Source: Montifringilla adamsi
Taxonomy: Eukaryota; Chordata; Aves; Passeriformes; Passeridae
DNA: 64,000 nucleotides
Direction of reading: 5' to 3'
Assembly: GCA_017590115.1 (NCBI GenBank)
Contig: JAGGNK010006448.1
Span: forward strand, 2,491,849-2,555,848
A model generated the notes under the pieces. That model had not been told where the DNA came from, searched no databases, and saw only the letters and a program-made list of their open reading frames with translations. Below are positions 12,331 through 22,439 of the stretch, piece by piece (position 1 is the stretch's first letter; each line of letters opens with the position of its first letter). Position numbers and translations under genes: made by a program.

Positions 12331-14339
12331 ACTTGGTAGGAATTTTCCTTTTCCCTTTTATGATATGTAAGGAGGAAATCCATGCTCCTTAGAGGTGCAA
12401 GACTTGTTTTTTTGCAGCTTTCTACAAGAGTGTGTGAGATATGGCAACATTGCAAGCATGATCAGCAGCATCAGTGTGAACATCTTGGTGTGTTTCACCT
12501 TCTGTGTGAACAAAATGGGGAGTACAGCTTTTTCTTAGATTGTATGAGTATATAGTAGTTGTTGTGAGAGTGTCAAGTGGATTTTGAGTAGGAAACCATG
12601 CTAATGATAGTCATAGACATCTCAATATAATTTCTGACTTGCATTTGCTGTAGCAGCACTCTTTTCACTTGCTTTTTCTCCTAGTCTACTTTCCTTTTCT
12701 CCCCTTTCCTAGGGTCATTTCTCTGCCTCTCCCTGAAACCTCCCTGAAATCATTATCCTAGGTGCTACAGATTCTCCTACGTCCCTTTCTGCCCCGTCTT
12801 CCTAGTCTGTGCATTTCTGATCTTGCTTGAGCCTAACAGGTAAGAAAAGGCAGGAAAAAAATGCAGTCAGCAAAGCTTATTGCTAATGCTTCCAAAGGAA
12901 TATCTCCTCCTGCATCCCTAGGTCTTTATGCGCTGTTATATGTCTGTAAGAGAAATAGCAAGAGGAAAGGGCTGGACACACGGGAGCTTGGATGAGCTCT
13001 TCAGACCAAAACAGAGGACAACTACAGTTTGCTGTCACTTGCTGCCTGTTGACCTAGGCTGTGCCCTACACTCAGTGTGCCTGTGTCTGAGACTGCGGTC
13101 TGACATAAACCTCACAAGCTGTCCAGGTGCCTGAACGTCTGCAGATAGGTGTATTTCAGGAACAGAGTTCTGCAGGTTCCGGGATTTTGTAAATGGCTTT
13201 TCTAGACATGTGAGACCTTGTGGCTGGGCTAAGGACCTCCATTCCTATTTCATGTCTGAAACTACTCAAGTTTGAATTTTTCCCTTGACATACATGGTCT
13301 GGTTGAATTTCTTATGAAAAAAGATTTATTTAAATTTTAATAAACCATTTATTTTATTGCATTTTTCCCAAGATTTGCCACAGATACTGAAATGTCAATT
13401 AACTTGACAATAAAGCCCTATCAAAAATAAAATAAAGCTTTATTTAAACAGTCAAATAATAATTTAAATTATAAATTAAGTAGAACTAAGATTATTCCCT
13501 GTATTTTCACTAGTAGAAGAACAGCTGAGAATTAATTGGATTGGTTTCTCTTCAAACTGATGGAGGAGGTTCTAAAACATCCTGCTTTAAATCTCCATTA
13601 AACAGTTGCAGATGTATTCAGTGGAGCCAGGCACTTAATTTCTAGCCTGCAGAGGTTCCAGAAGGATTCTGGGAGCCACTTAAACACTGGAAGATGTAGG
13701 TTTTCTTTGTGGAATTACCTTTGATAATGAGGTTGACTTTCTTCCCTCGAGATGGGTAATCAAACTAGCAGGAAAAATGTCTGTGTCTTACTCCTCAGAG
13801 ATGTCCCAAAACTGTAAGATAGTGAACAGGTTGTTTCTTGAGTGCTAGTCAGCTGGGCAAGAGCCAGCAGCTGGAAACTGCTGTGACGTACAGCAATGAA
13901 ATAGGGATCATCCAGAGAGAGCACAAAAATGTGACAGAGACAGTGAGCAAAGGGAAGGTGATTGATATTTCAAAATTTTCTGCTCACTGAGGATTGCAAA
14001 AGCCTTTTGCCCCTAATCCAGAAACTAAAGAACAGCTTTGTCTGAGGGTAATATGTATTTTTTTTTCTCTTCCATATTAAATCATATGGGATTATTCTAG
14101 TTGCTCAGCAGTAGCCCTTTACACTGGCTGTGTTGCCCTAAGGGACCTAGGCTCAGCAAAGAATATTGGGATGCAACAGATAGATTAGTTTGCATGAGTT
14201 TTTTTAGAACTTCTCTTCAGCTACCTGCTGGAGAGGTCTAAACTGGGGGAACAGGGCTGGTTGTTTATATAGTTGCTTGTTGGTTTGGTTATGCTTTTTT
14301 TAGATTTTAGTTACATTTCAGATGCTTTGCAACCAGTCT
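12331..14339. other. Single-copy noncoding stretch
   Basis: I see no gene or interspersed repeat. 13317-13490 is strongly AT-rich, with repeated attta and aaata motifs. The 68-codon ORF at 12928 has no family match. Confidence 0.55.
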
Positions 14340-15506
14340 AGCTACTGTAAGGTCTCTAAGGAAGTATTCAAGAGGGCTGCTAGAACATGCAGGAAAAAAA
14401 TTAGGGAGCCCAAAGCTCAGTTTGAACTCAGAATGGCAACTTCTGTAAAGGATAATAAAAAATTTCCGGATGACTGGAAGCTGGTCAATGTGACACCCAT
14501 TCACAAAAAGGGTTCAAAGGAAGATCCTGGTAATTATAGACCAGTCAGCCTGACTGCAGTACCTGGCAAAATAATGAAACAGTTTATATTAAGTGCCATC
14601 ATGCAGAATTTACAGGATGGCCAGGGTATCAGACCCAGTCAGCATGGGTTTAGGAGGGGTAGGTCATGTTTAACCAACCTGGTCACCTTTTATGACCAAG
14701 TAACCCACCTAGTGGATGCAGGGAAGGCTGTAGGTGTTGTTTATTTGGATTTCAGCAAGGCCTTTGACACTGTCTCCCACAGCATACTCCTAGATAAGCT
14801 GACAGCCCACAGCTTGGACAGGAGCACTCTGTGCTGGGTTAGGAACTGGCTGCATGACCGGGCCCAGAGAGTGCGGGTGAATGGTGCTGCATCCAGCTGG
14901 GGACAGTCACCAGTGGTGTCCCTCAGGGGTCTCTGCTGGGGCCTGTTCTGTTTAATATTTTTATTGATTATATGGATGAGGGTTTAGAGTCTTTCATGAG
15001 TAAATTTGCAGATGACACTAAGCTGGGAGCATGTGTCGAACTGTTAGAGGGACGGAGGGCTTTGCAGAGGGACTTGGAACGGTTGGATGGATGGGCAGAA
15101 TCCAATGGGATGAAGTTCAATAAGGCCAAGTGCCGAGTCCTGCACTTTGGCCACAATAACCCCCTGCAGTGTTATAGGCTGGGGATGGCGTGACTGGACA
15201 GTGTTCAGGTGGAAAGGGACCTGGGGGTGCTGGTTGACAGTGGGCTGAACATGAGCCAGCAATGTGCTCTGGTGGCCAAGAAGGCCAATGGCATCCTAGC
15301 CTATATCAGGAACAGTGTGGCCAGCAGGAGCAGGGAGGTCATTCTTCCCCTGTACTCGGCACTGGTGAGGCCACACCTGGAGTGCTGTGTCCGGTTCTGG
15401 CCCCTCAGTTTAGGAGGGACGTTGAGATGCTTGAACGTGTCCAAAAGACAGCAACGAGGCTGGTGAGGGGCTTGGAACACAAGCCATATGAGGAACAACT
15501 GAGTGT
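14340..15506 (+). mobile_element. CR1 LINE copy, internally deleted and 3'-truncated
   Basis: This is the most intact transposon in the window. It carries CR1 ORF2 from just before the RT domain to near the ORF2 C-terminus. It then stops abruptly after 'aagccatatgaggaacaact' without the remaining ORF end, the 3' UTR or the terminal repeat. CR1 normally loses its 5' end and keeps its 3' end, so loss of the 3' end points to a later deletion or rearrangement. An internal junction near 14459-14466 joins the region upstream of RT directly to the start of RT; the intervening ORF2 segment, which I estimate at several hundred bases from memory of CR1, is missing. The reading frame continues through the junction. 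No target-site duplication is visible. Confidence 0.93.
14340..15506 (+). pseudogene. CR1 ORF2 reverse transcriptase remnant
   Basis: ORF2 of CR1 encodes an apurinic-type endonuclease and a reverse transcriptase used in target-primed retrotransposition. Here only RT and the C-terminal part survive. Visible RT motifs in order are DDWKLVNVTPIHKKG, NYRPVSLT, QHGFRRGRSC, the motif-A segment LDFSKAFDTVSHS (about 14742-14780) and the motif-C segment FADD (15005-15016), then [12 protein letters not shown] and [11 protein letters not shown]. The frame is broken three times: a one-base loss near 14900, a TGA at 15191-15193, and another one-base loss near 15400. The first frame runs 14322-14987 (221 codons, open from before the element). 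The catalytic aspartates remain, but no intact protein can be made. The conserved residues and few lesions suggest a moderately young copy. Confidence 0.92.
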
Positions 15507-16670
15507 TCCCACATTTGTGTGAAGTGAACTGTCAGAGAACTTTTGAAATTTGTAAAATTAGAATGCCTTTCATTCATAAGTCACAGACATTAATTGATAG
15601 CCTTATTAAAAGGTGCAGGTTTTGAAATATTTAGGTGTTCTACAAGTTAATTTCAAAATGACACTGCTTTATAGCATCTAACACCTCAACCTACTACTCT
15701 TTATTCCCCTCTTTCAACAGCAGTATTCTAGAAGGTCTAACAAAAGCCAAAAAAAAATCTTCAGAGCTACAATTATATCCTTTTTCCACCTTTCTACATT
15801 TGCTACATTAAGATATTGCCTCATTTGCAGCAAGTTACATAAATTGTTGTAATACTTAGAGGTTCTTGTAATAGCCAGGCAGGACTAAGAGCTGTTTTAC
15901 CTTTGGCTTTTAATTTCTCAGCATATTTCTGTTTAGAGATAAATCCCCTGGAGGAATGTTTTCAGTATACCATACTGGCAAACACTTGTAAGTGTGCACA
16001 CAATTACAGTTCATTACAACAGTGGGAGTCATTTGCCTGCCTGCTTTCTCAGCCTTCATGTTGAAATGAGACTTCACTGTTGTTTTTTGAATGATAAAAA
16101 AGGGAGAGGTTTATGCCAACATTATCTATACTTAGAGATTTGTATGCATCTATGGCATTCTCATATGCGCATGCCAAATATTTAGTGACAAGAGGACATC
16201 AGCAACACATTAGAGTTTCAACAACCACATTATGACTTCAATTGCTGTATGTCTGCAAGGTAATATTTTGTTGCATTCACTTATATACATTAAACTGCCT
16301 TGTATTTTATTTGTGCGACTCTGATGAAACTGGTAGTTTTTAAATCTCTCTGTGATTAAGCACCAAAAGAACAGTAGGGACTAATTTCTTTGCCTAAATG
16401 CCATTTAGTGCCATTTGAAATGCTCAAGGATACCTGGGGCATTCAGATGGGGCTGGCAGCTACAACATCGGATAGAGAAATACAGAAGTGCTGTTCTGGA
16501 ATGAGACCTGGATGCCAGATGGCATACCCTAGAGCATCTCAATTGCTTCTACATGCCTGTATGTGCATAACTGAAAGGAGAATGCAGTGAACTTTCAGGC
16601 AGTCATTTAATTTAAGGCTCTGTCTAAAAGTGATGCCTACATTCACAGTATGCATTCACAGAAGAGAATT
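15507..16670. other. Single-copy noncoding stretch
   Basis: I see no gene or interspersed repeat between two CR1 pieces. ORFs are 66 codons or shorter. Confidence 0.55.
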
Positions 16671-16978
16671 ACAGAATCAGAATCACAGAATATTCTGAGC
16701 TGGAAAGGATCCACAGCTGTCATCAAACCCAGCTCTTAGCCCTGCACAGGACATCCCCAAGAGTCACACCATGTGCCTGAGAGTGTTGTCCAAATGCTTC
16801 TTGAACTTTGTTAGGCTTGGTGCTGCAATCACTTCCCTGGGGAGCCTCTTCCAGTGCCCAACAGCTTTTTTCTAAACCTTCCCTGACACAACTTCAGGCC
16901 ATTCTCTTGCCAGAGGGTCACCAGAGAGAGGAATTCAGTGCCTATCCCTCCACTTCATCTCACAAGGAAGTTGTAAGA
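16671..16978 (-). mobile_element. CR1 LINE 3'-end fragment
   Basis: It starts with acagaatcagaatcacagaa, the reverse complement of the CR1 terminal repeat, then 'tattctgagctggaa'. Canonical blocks follow: 'aagagtcacaccatgtgcct', 'gtgttgtccaaatgcttctt' and 'cttccctggggagcctcttc'. The match resumes after a short deletion near 16872, with 'ccttccctgacacaacttca' and 'tctcacaaggaagttgta'. It belongs to the same CR1 group as the plus-strand piece at 41451-41634, since the two share reverse-complement text. Confidence 0.92.
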
Positions 16979-17490
16979 AACTGGCTTAAAATTAGGCAGA
17001 AAATACTTAGTCCATAGAGGCCTCTAGTTATTTTTCTGTTTCTATGAAATAATCAGTGAATATATGCACTTAGATCTGGATTTATCTGTCCTAGGTTTGA
17101 CTATCTAAAAACTGTAACCATTTACAGAACTTTAATATTTGGAATCAACTGCAGAGTTCAGTAGCTGCTGCTATTTGAGATCACTTAGAATAACCAGTAC
17201 AGCTTCATGGGCATGGCAGATGAGACACATGATCTATGGGAAGCTTGCACCCTCTTGGAACAGCAGCTGACCAGGCCACTGACAGATCCTGTGCTATTTC
17301 AAATGGGGCTAGATCATTGTGTTGATGCCTTAAATTTTAGCTTTTATATTTTCCAGATCAGTACTGCTTTGGTGTATAATTCTAAAACTCCATGGCCTGT
17401 CAGCTACTGTTCTCTCATTTTATTCAGACAAAACAATTTCTCTCTAGGCCTGAAACCCAAGGTCATCTTATTTTCACAGACCCAGAAAAA
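16979..17490. other. Noncoding stretch between repeats
   Basis: I see no gene. The 112-codon ORF starting at 17207 runs into the LTR-like segment downstream and shows no domain. Confidence 0.5.
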
Positions 17491-17749
17491 TGTAAATGAC
17501 AATGAAGTAGGGGGGCAAACTGAGGAAGGGGACTCCACTACCTGAAGCTGTAATTGGACAATTAACCTCTGATATGCAAACAGACCAAGCTTGTATCTGT
17601 CTGAAAGACGTGTGACGGCCCATCTTGGGTGTAGTCTCTGAGAGACTCCTGCACTGCCCAAGGTGTGCCCTATGAAGACCTTTCAATAAATACCTACTCT
17701 TTATCTTTTAACTCTGTCTAGCTTCTGTTCTAGGTAGTCATTCCAGGCA
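17491..17749 (+). mobile_element. Probable solo LTR of an endogenous retrovirus
   Basis: The segment begins tgtaaatgacaatgaagtag and ends near ttccaggca, so TG...CA ends are possible. A polyadenylation signal AATAAA lies at 17685-17690, followed by a T- and C-rich stretch, which fits an R-U5 arrangement at the end of an LTR. The text resembles an LTR that I recall from songbird genomes. No target-site duplication is visible at these ends, and no retroviral coding sequence adjoins it, so a solo LTR is most likely. Family assignment needs a repeat-library search. Confidence 0.5.
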
Positions 17750-17889
17750 TCAGTGACTGTACCTCTCCCTTCACGTGATGTAGGTGTCTAAGCTCTACAG
17801 AACCAGTGCAGATCTAAAGCTTGATTCAGGCCAATAGACAAGTTACTGTTTTGTCTCTGCCAGGAAGGGCCCATTTCTGCTTTGTGTCC

Positions 17890-18729
17890 AATCTAGCACA
17901 AGAATCCTGGAGCTCTTACTGCAAAGCTGCTTCCCAGATGGTTAATCCCCCAGCACACATAAGTTCAGGGGGTTATTCCTACCCAGACGTAGGACTTCAC
18001 TCTTTCCTTCCTTGGATTGCATGAGGTTTCTGTCAGCCCCTTTCTCCAGACTGTAAAAGTTCCTCTGAATGGCAGCACAACCACATGGCATATCAGCTAG
18101 TCTTTTTGATTCCTGAGGGTCCACTCTATCCTGTCACCTAGGTCATTAAGGAAGATGTTTATTTGTATTGACTGAGAGTATTTTACTATTGACCAAGCTC
18201 CAGCTGGAATTCATGCTGCTGATCACACCCCTTTGTGCCCAGCAGTGCAGCTGCTGCAGTTTTCACTCAACATCCCCTTACCCAGCACGTGCTTCATGAG
18301 TGCTGTCTGTAAGGATGGGTGGTGGTCTTGAAAGCCTCACTAAGTGCAAGACAAGCAATGCTTACTGCTCACCCCTTGTCCTCCAAGCCAGTCATCTCAT
18401 TGTAGGAGGCAACTGGATTGGTCAAACATGATTTTCCCTTTATAAATTCATGCTGATTATTCCCCATCCCTTTCCTTTCCTACATGTACCTGGAAATAGT
18501 TTCCTGGTATTGTTGTTTCAACACTTTCCCAGGAATCAAGGGGAGGCTGGACAACCTGTAGTTCTCCAGATTCTTCTTTTTGCCCTCTAGGACAACAAAT
18601 AGAACTGATTGTTTTCTTCCAGTTCTCAAGAAGCCCATGGTCACCATGACCTTTCCAATACAGTAGAGGCTGGCCTCACAGGGACATTGGTCAGTGTGTG
18701 CCTCCCATGAAATCACTCGTGTATGCCTA
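17890..18729 (-). mobile_element. CR1 LINE, degenerate RT segment, minus strand
   Basis: Read on the minus strand, this is CR1 ORF2 from the start of RT (near 18729) through the RT core to its distal part (near 17890). The frame 18716-18480 still shows IPGKVLKQ and ETISRYM, the counterpart of the PGKIMKQ block in the plus-strand copy at 14.3-15.5 kb. Further blocks visible on the plus strand are 'ttggtcaaacatgatttt', 'cctctgaatggcagcacaac', 'gtcattaaggaagatgtt' and 'gacgtaggacttcact'. Frameshifts and stops are numerous and parts of the RT core are scrambled or missing. Neither the 5' UTR nor the 3' end is present. It is older than the 14.3 kb copy. Confidence 0.82.
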
Positions 18730-18765
18730 ATTAATTTCTGTGCTCCCTTTCCTGATTAATGGAGA

Positions 18766-19680
18766 CAATGAGGGAAAGGCTTCCTTGCTCTAGATTTTTG
18801 TCGAAATCCAGGACATCCCTCTGGATGCCCTGGATGGCTCAAAGTCCTGGCAGGGGCTCGGAGACCCTGGCAGGAAGCCAAAGACACTTGGGAATTTGAT
18901 CTTAACCCATGGAGCAAATTAGCAACTTTATATAAAGAATTACAAGTCACAAAAGTTTAAGTAGCATAACAGTAGTTGTCACAGGATGAAAGGTGAAATT
19001 TTGAAGAATTTTACTATGGGGATCTAGGGGGCAAGATGGAGGGATTTGGGCATTGTCCTGTCCTTCTTCCTTCTTCTTCCTAGCCTCCATCTTCTTGGTG
19101 ATAGTGGCACTTTGGGATTGGTTTAGAGTAGAAAGTCACTGACTAACATAGGTGATAGGTATTGGAAAATAATTGTAAATATCGAATACGGAGTTTGTAT
19201 TATAAAAGACAACACCAGTCCCGTGGGCAGGGGGGGTGTACCTCAGACTGACCTGCAGAACAGACCTTGGCAGGCCAGACAGAAAATGTTTTAGATAAGA
19301 AATAACAAACAACCTTGAGAACAACAGCCAAAGAGTTCTGACTTTTTCTTCAACAGCTGGGTTGGGGAAAAGAGACTTTTTAACACTCCTCGGGGTCACC
19401 TTGACCAAAGGAGATCTCGAGAGACTTTATCTCTTGTCTCATGGGCTTGGGATTCCTGAAGGTCAGTTGACAGTAAAAACTGAGGTGAAGAAGGTTTTGG
19501 CCTTTTCAATGACCTTAGACACCAGATTCCCTGTCCCATTCAGCAGCAGTCCCACATTTTCCCTACACTTCCTCCTTCTGACTTTTTCTGACATTGAGGT
19601 CCTTCAGCAGACTCAAGTCAGATAAGTTTTGGTTTTTCTTACCACATCCCTTCACATTTTTGAAATATAGAAGGAATCTG
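18766..19680 (+). mobile_element. Endogenous retrovirus 3' part: coding tail plus LTR
   Basis: The first ~190 bp (to about 18960) read as a short protein-coding tail in one frame, ending with a stop at about 18959; this may be the end of a retroviral gene, but which one is unclear. A purine-rich, polypurine-tract-like segment follows at about 19016-19050. Next comes a stretch with LTR organisation: a TATA box TATAAAAG at 19201, a degenerate polyadenylation-like aataaca at 19301, and downstream sequence with segments I recall from songbird LTRs. Exact LTR ends and target-site duplications cannot be fixed. All frames are short, so it encodes nothing functional. It could still act as a promoter or enhancer. 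Confidence 0.55.
19201..19208 (+). promoter_or_regulatory. TATA box of the LTR
   Basis: TATAAAAG sits in the predicted U3-R junction region of the retroviral LTR, about 100 bp before the degenerate polyadenylation-like signal. That spacing fits a retroviral R region. Activity is inferred, not shown. Confidence 0.4.
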
Positions 19681-21270
19681 AAGGTTAGCCTGCACTAGGT
19701 AATATTTAGATATAACACCACCCTTCTTTTAGCAGGGCTGTTTCACTTGAGGCCTAATGTTTGGATTCAAGTCTATTTAAGTTTATTTCAAGTTAAGTTG
19801 TGTAGGCCATAACCTTAGATTTGGTTTCAAGCAGCAAGAGCAGCACTTTTATTAGACCTGTTTTCTCATTTCTCATGCATTATGTCTTATTCAAATTTAC
19901 CATACTGTACACAGCTGTTTCAGAAACTAGAAACATAGGGAAAGAGAAAGCCATCCAGTTTGTAATTTCCTGTTGCTGCCTACTCAGTGTATCCAGGGCC
20001 ACTTTCTCTGCCTCAGGCCCCTGTCAGTCTAATGGATCTGGAACACTTCAGTCAGGTGTAACTGTAATAGATGCGAAACACTGCTGAGTGGGATAGATTT
20101 TGATATAATAACCAAGGCAAAAACATGCAAAGTGCTCAAATATTATTGAGTAGGGTTTAAAAAGAATAAGAAAATACAAGGTTTTACATGCACATGGTAG
20201 AGTAGAAACCATTACAAACTAATGCAAGACCAAAATTTTTGTCAATCCTAAATAAAAAATGGCAGGGGTATTACAGTGGACTATGCTAGGGATCATGTTG
20301 ACTTCTACCACAAGGAAGCTGAACTGGCAATTCGTTTTAGTAAATCAAAGTAGATTTTCTGTCCTCTTATATTGAAAAATGACACTATTTGGATACAAAA
20401 GGCTTTGTATCTTTTAAAGAGAGTTATCTCTATGTGTTTATGACTTGCTGTTAATTAATTTATGTCCAGCAAGCCTAACTTTGAGAAAGATCTCATGATA
20501 CAGGGAGTGTGGCTTTCACTTTCTTTGTTATATGCTACACTGATTCTAACATGCATGTAGTAGGTAAACAGGTAAAATACTCTTTGTTCATAAGTAGGTA
20601 AGATTGTTGAGGTTATGCCCCAAGAATCATTCATTTGCCATTCATAACTGACTTCTTTATGGAAAGCGAGAAGAAAAATATGTGGAACTCTTGTTTTTTC
20701 CATAATTCTTCAGCTGCCAGCTGCTCCCCCAGGATCTCTGTACTAGTGGGAAAGAAGTAGCACCTAAATAAGTGCTGATAAATTGCAGATATGCAATCAG
20801 AGCACTGCAGGATGCCGTGTTTATGGTACATGTGCAATGCCATTGATCTGCCGTGGCCACTAATCCTGAAATGCCCAGACTCCTGTGTCTACATAGACTG
20901 ATTTAGTGCCCCACATACAAAGCAAGACTCAATAAACATGCACAGAACTGTGTAGGTGAGATTTATCTGTCCAGGATTATCATGCTTCCCAATCAGCACT
21001 GTGCCTACAGCTTCTTTAAGGCAGCCAGTTTCTGTATGATGAGCATTCCAGCCAAGTCAACATGCTGATTGCTCAAAACCTAGTGATTTTATGTTTTCTG
21101 ACTTTAATGTTAAATCCAGGACAGAAAACAAAAAGTAACCCCATGTTTCTCACTTAATACAAATGTGTAGACTTGTCACTACTCTTTCTCATGAACCAAA
21201 GTATTGTAACTTAGGATCACCTTCCTTTATGCAGTATCCTGATTTTCTGACACTTTCACTCTTTTCCCCA

Positions 21271-21312
21271 CCAAAAAAAAAAAACAAAAACAAACAAACA
21301 AACAAAAAAAAG
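21271..21312 (+). repeat. A-rich (CAAA)n microsatellite
   Basis: An A12 run is followed by caaaaacaaacaaacaaaca and an A8 run. It produces the Phe- and Val-rich end of a meaningless minus-strand ORF. Confidence 0.95.
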
Positions 21313-22360
21313 TTTCAATGAGGCACTGGTGCAGTTCTGAATAACCTGCTCTTTACTATTGGCTCTGATTCTCTGCATATGAGAAAAAGTTGCGTAGCAG
21401 TGTTTTAACTCCTCTCCTAATAAACATACTTTTTGCCCAATATAAGAAAAGACTTGATATGACCACATGGGACAAATGGACAGCTATGATGAAAAGACAT
21501 ATCCACAAAATCTGATGCACTTTAGACGTAAACAAATCTGGGCCTGCAGACTCTCTCTTTTTTAGCACTTCAGCAGACTTCTTTGGGGAAAGCCAGGACT
21601 TCTGTTTACTCTGCCTTTTTAGCTTTTTGAAGTGATTCAGGCACGTTAACAGTTGCAATGCCTTTCCTAGATGATCTAGAAAGAGCAAAATGCTGGTTAA
21701 AGTTGTTCAGTATACCAGTAACTTATCTCTTATTTACTTGTGGAGAGTGCATTCAGAGCTGAACTCAACCAAATATAGCAGTTGACTCCTTAGTGTCCTT
21801 CTGGTCCCAAAAGTGCCACTGCAAAAGAAGAGGTGGCTCTTCTATGGGTCCTGTGCCCTACCTATCATCTTGTGCAGAGTCTTGTATGACTTAAGGCTTC
21901 CTAAATACATCCATGCATGGGCAACTCACTGAAGCGACATAGCAGAAGTCAGCTGCACATTGCAGACATGCACTTGCTCACAAGGCTGGCAGACATGACA
22001 GGGAAAACTTTCTGAAGGCTTTCTGGCTCTCTGAAGAAGCAGCTGAAAGCCAGGTTTGATAACTGGATACAGGTGAATAAATAGAGCATCAAAAGTCACT
22101 TTAAGAACCTCAGAGCATGCTGTCAGGTTTTCAGATGCCACTTCAGAAAGACACTGGTCTTTGTTGTTAGAAATGTATCAAACCAACTAGCCTAATGCAG
22201 ATATCTTGATAACCCTAGAATATCTGCAGGATACTCTATGGAATCCCAAATTAAATCTGATGCCTACACTTGCGCAGCAGAATACCTCTCCATCGACTCT
22301 GAGGTCATGACTTAGACACCTTTTCATGCATCATCACCTTTACGTAGGATGCTAAGGAGC

Positions 22361-22439
22361 TAAATCTTATCTACAATGGAGAATTATGTGAAACTGCAGT
22401 CTGTAAATCTCATCTACAATGGAGAATTATATGAAACAG
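22361..22439. repeat. Near-perfect tandem duplication, period 43 bp
   Basis: The segment beginning taaatcttatctacaatgga (22361) recurs as taaatctcatctacaatgga (22404). About 36 aligned bases carry only a few mismatches. It is a local duplication without transposon features. Confidence 0.9.
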
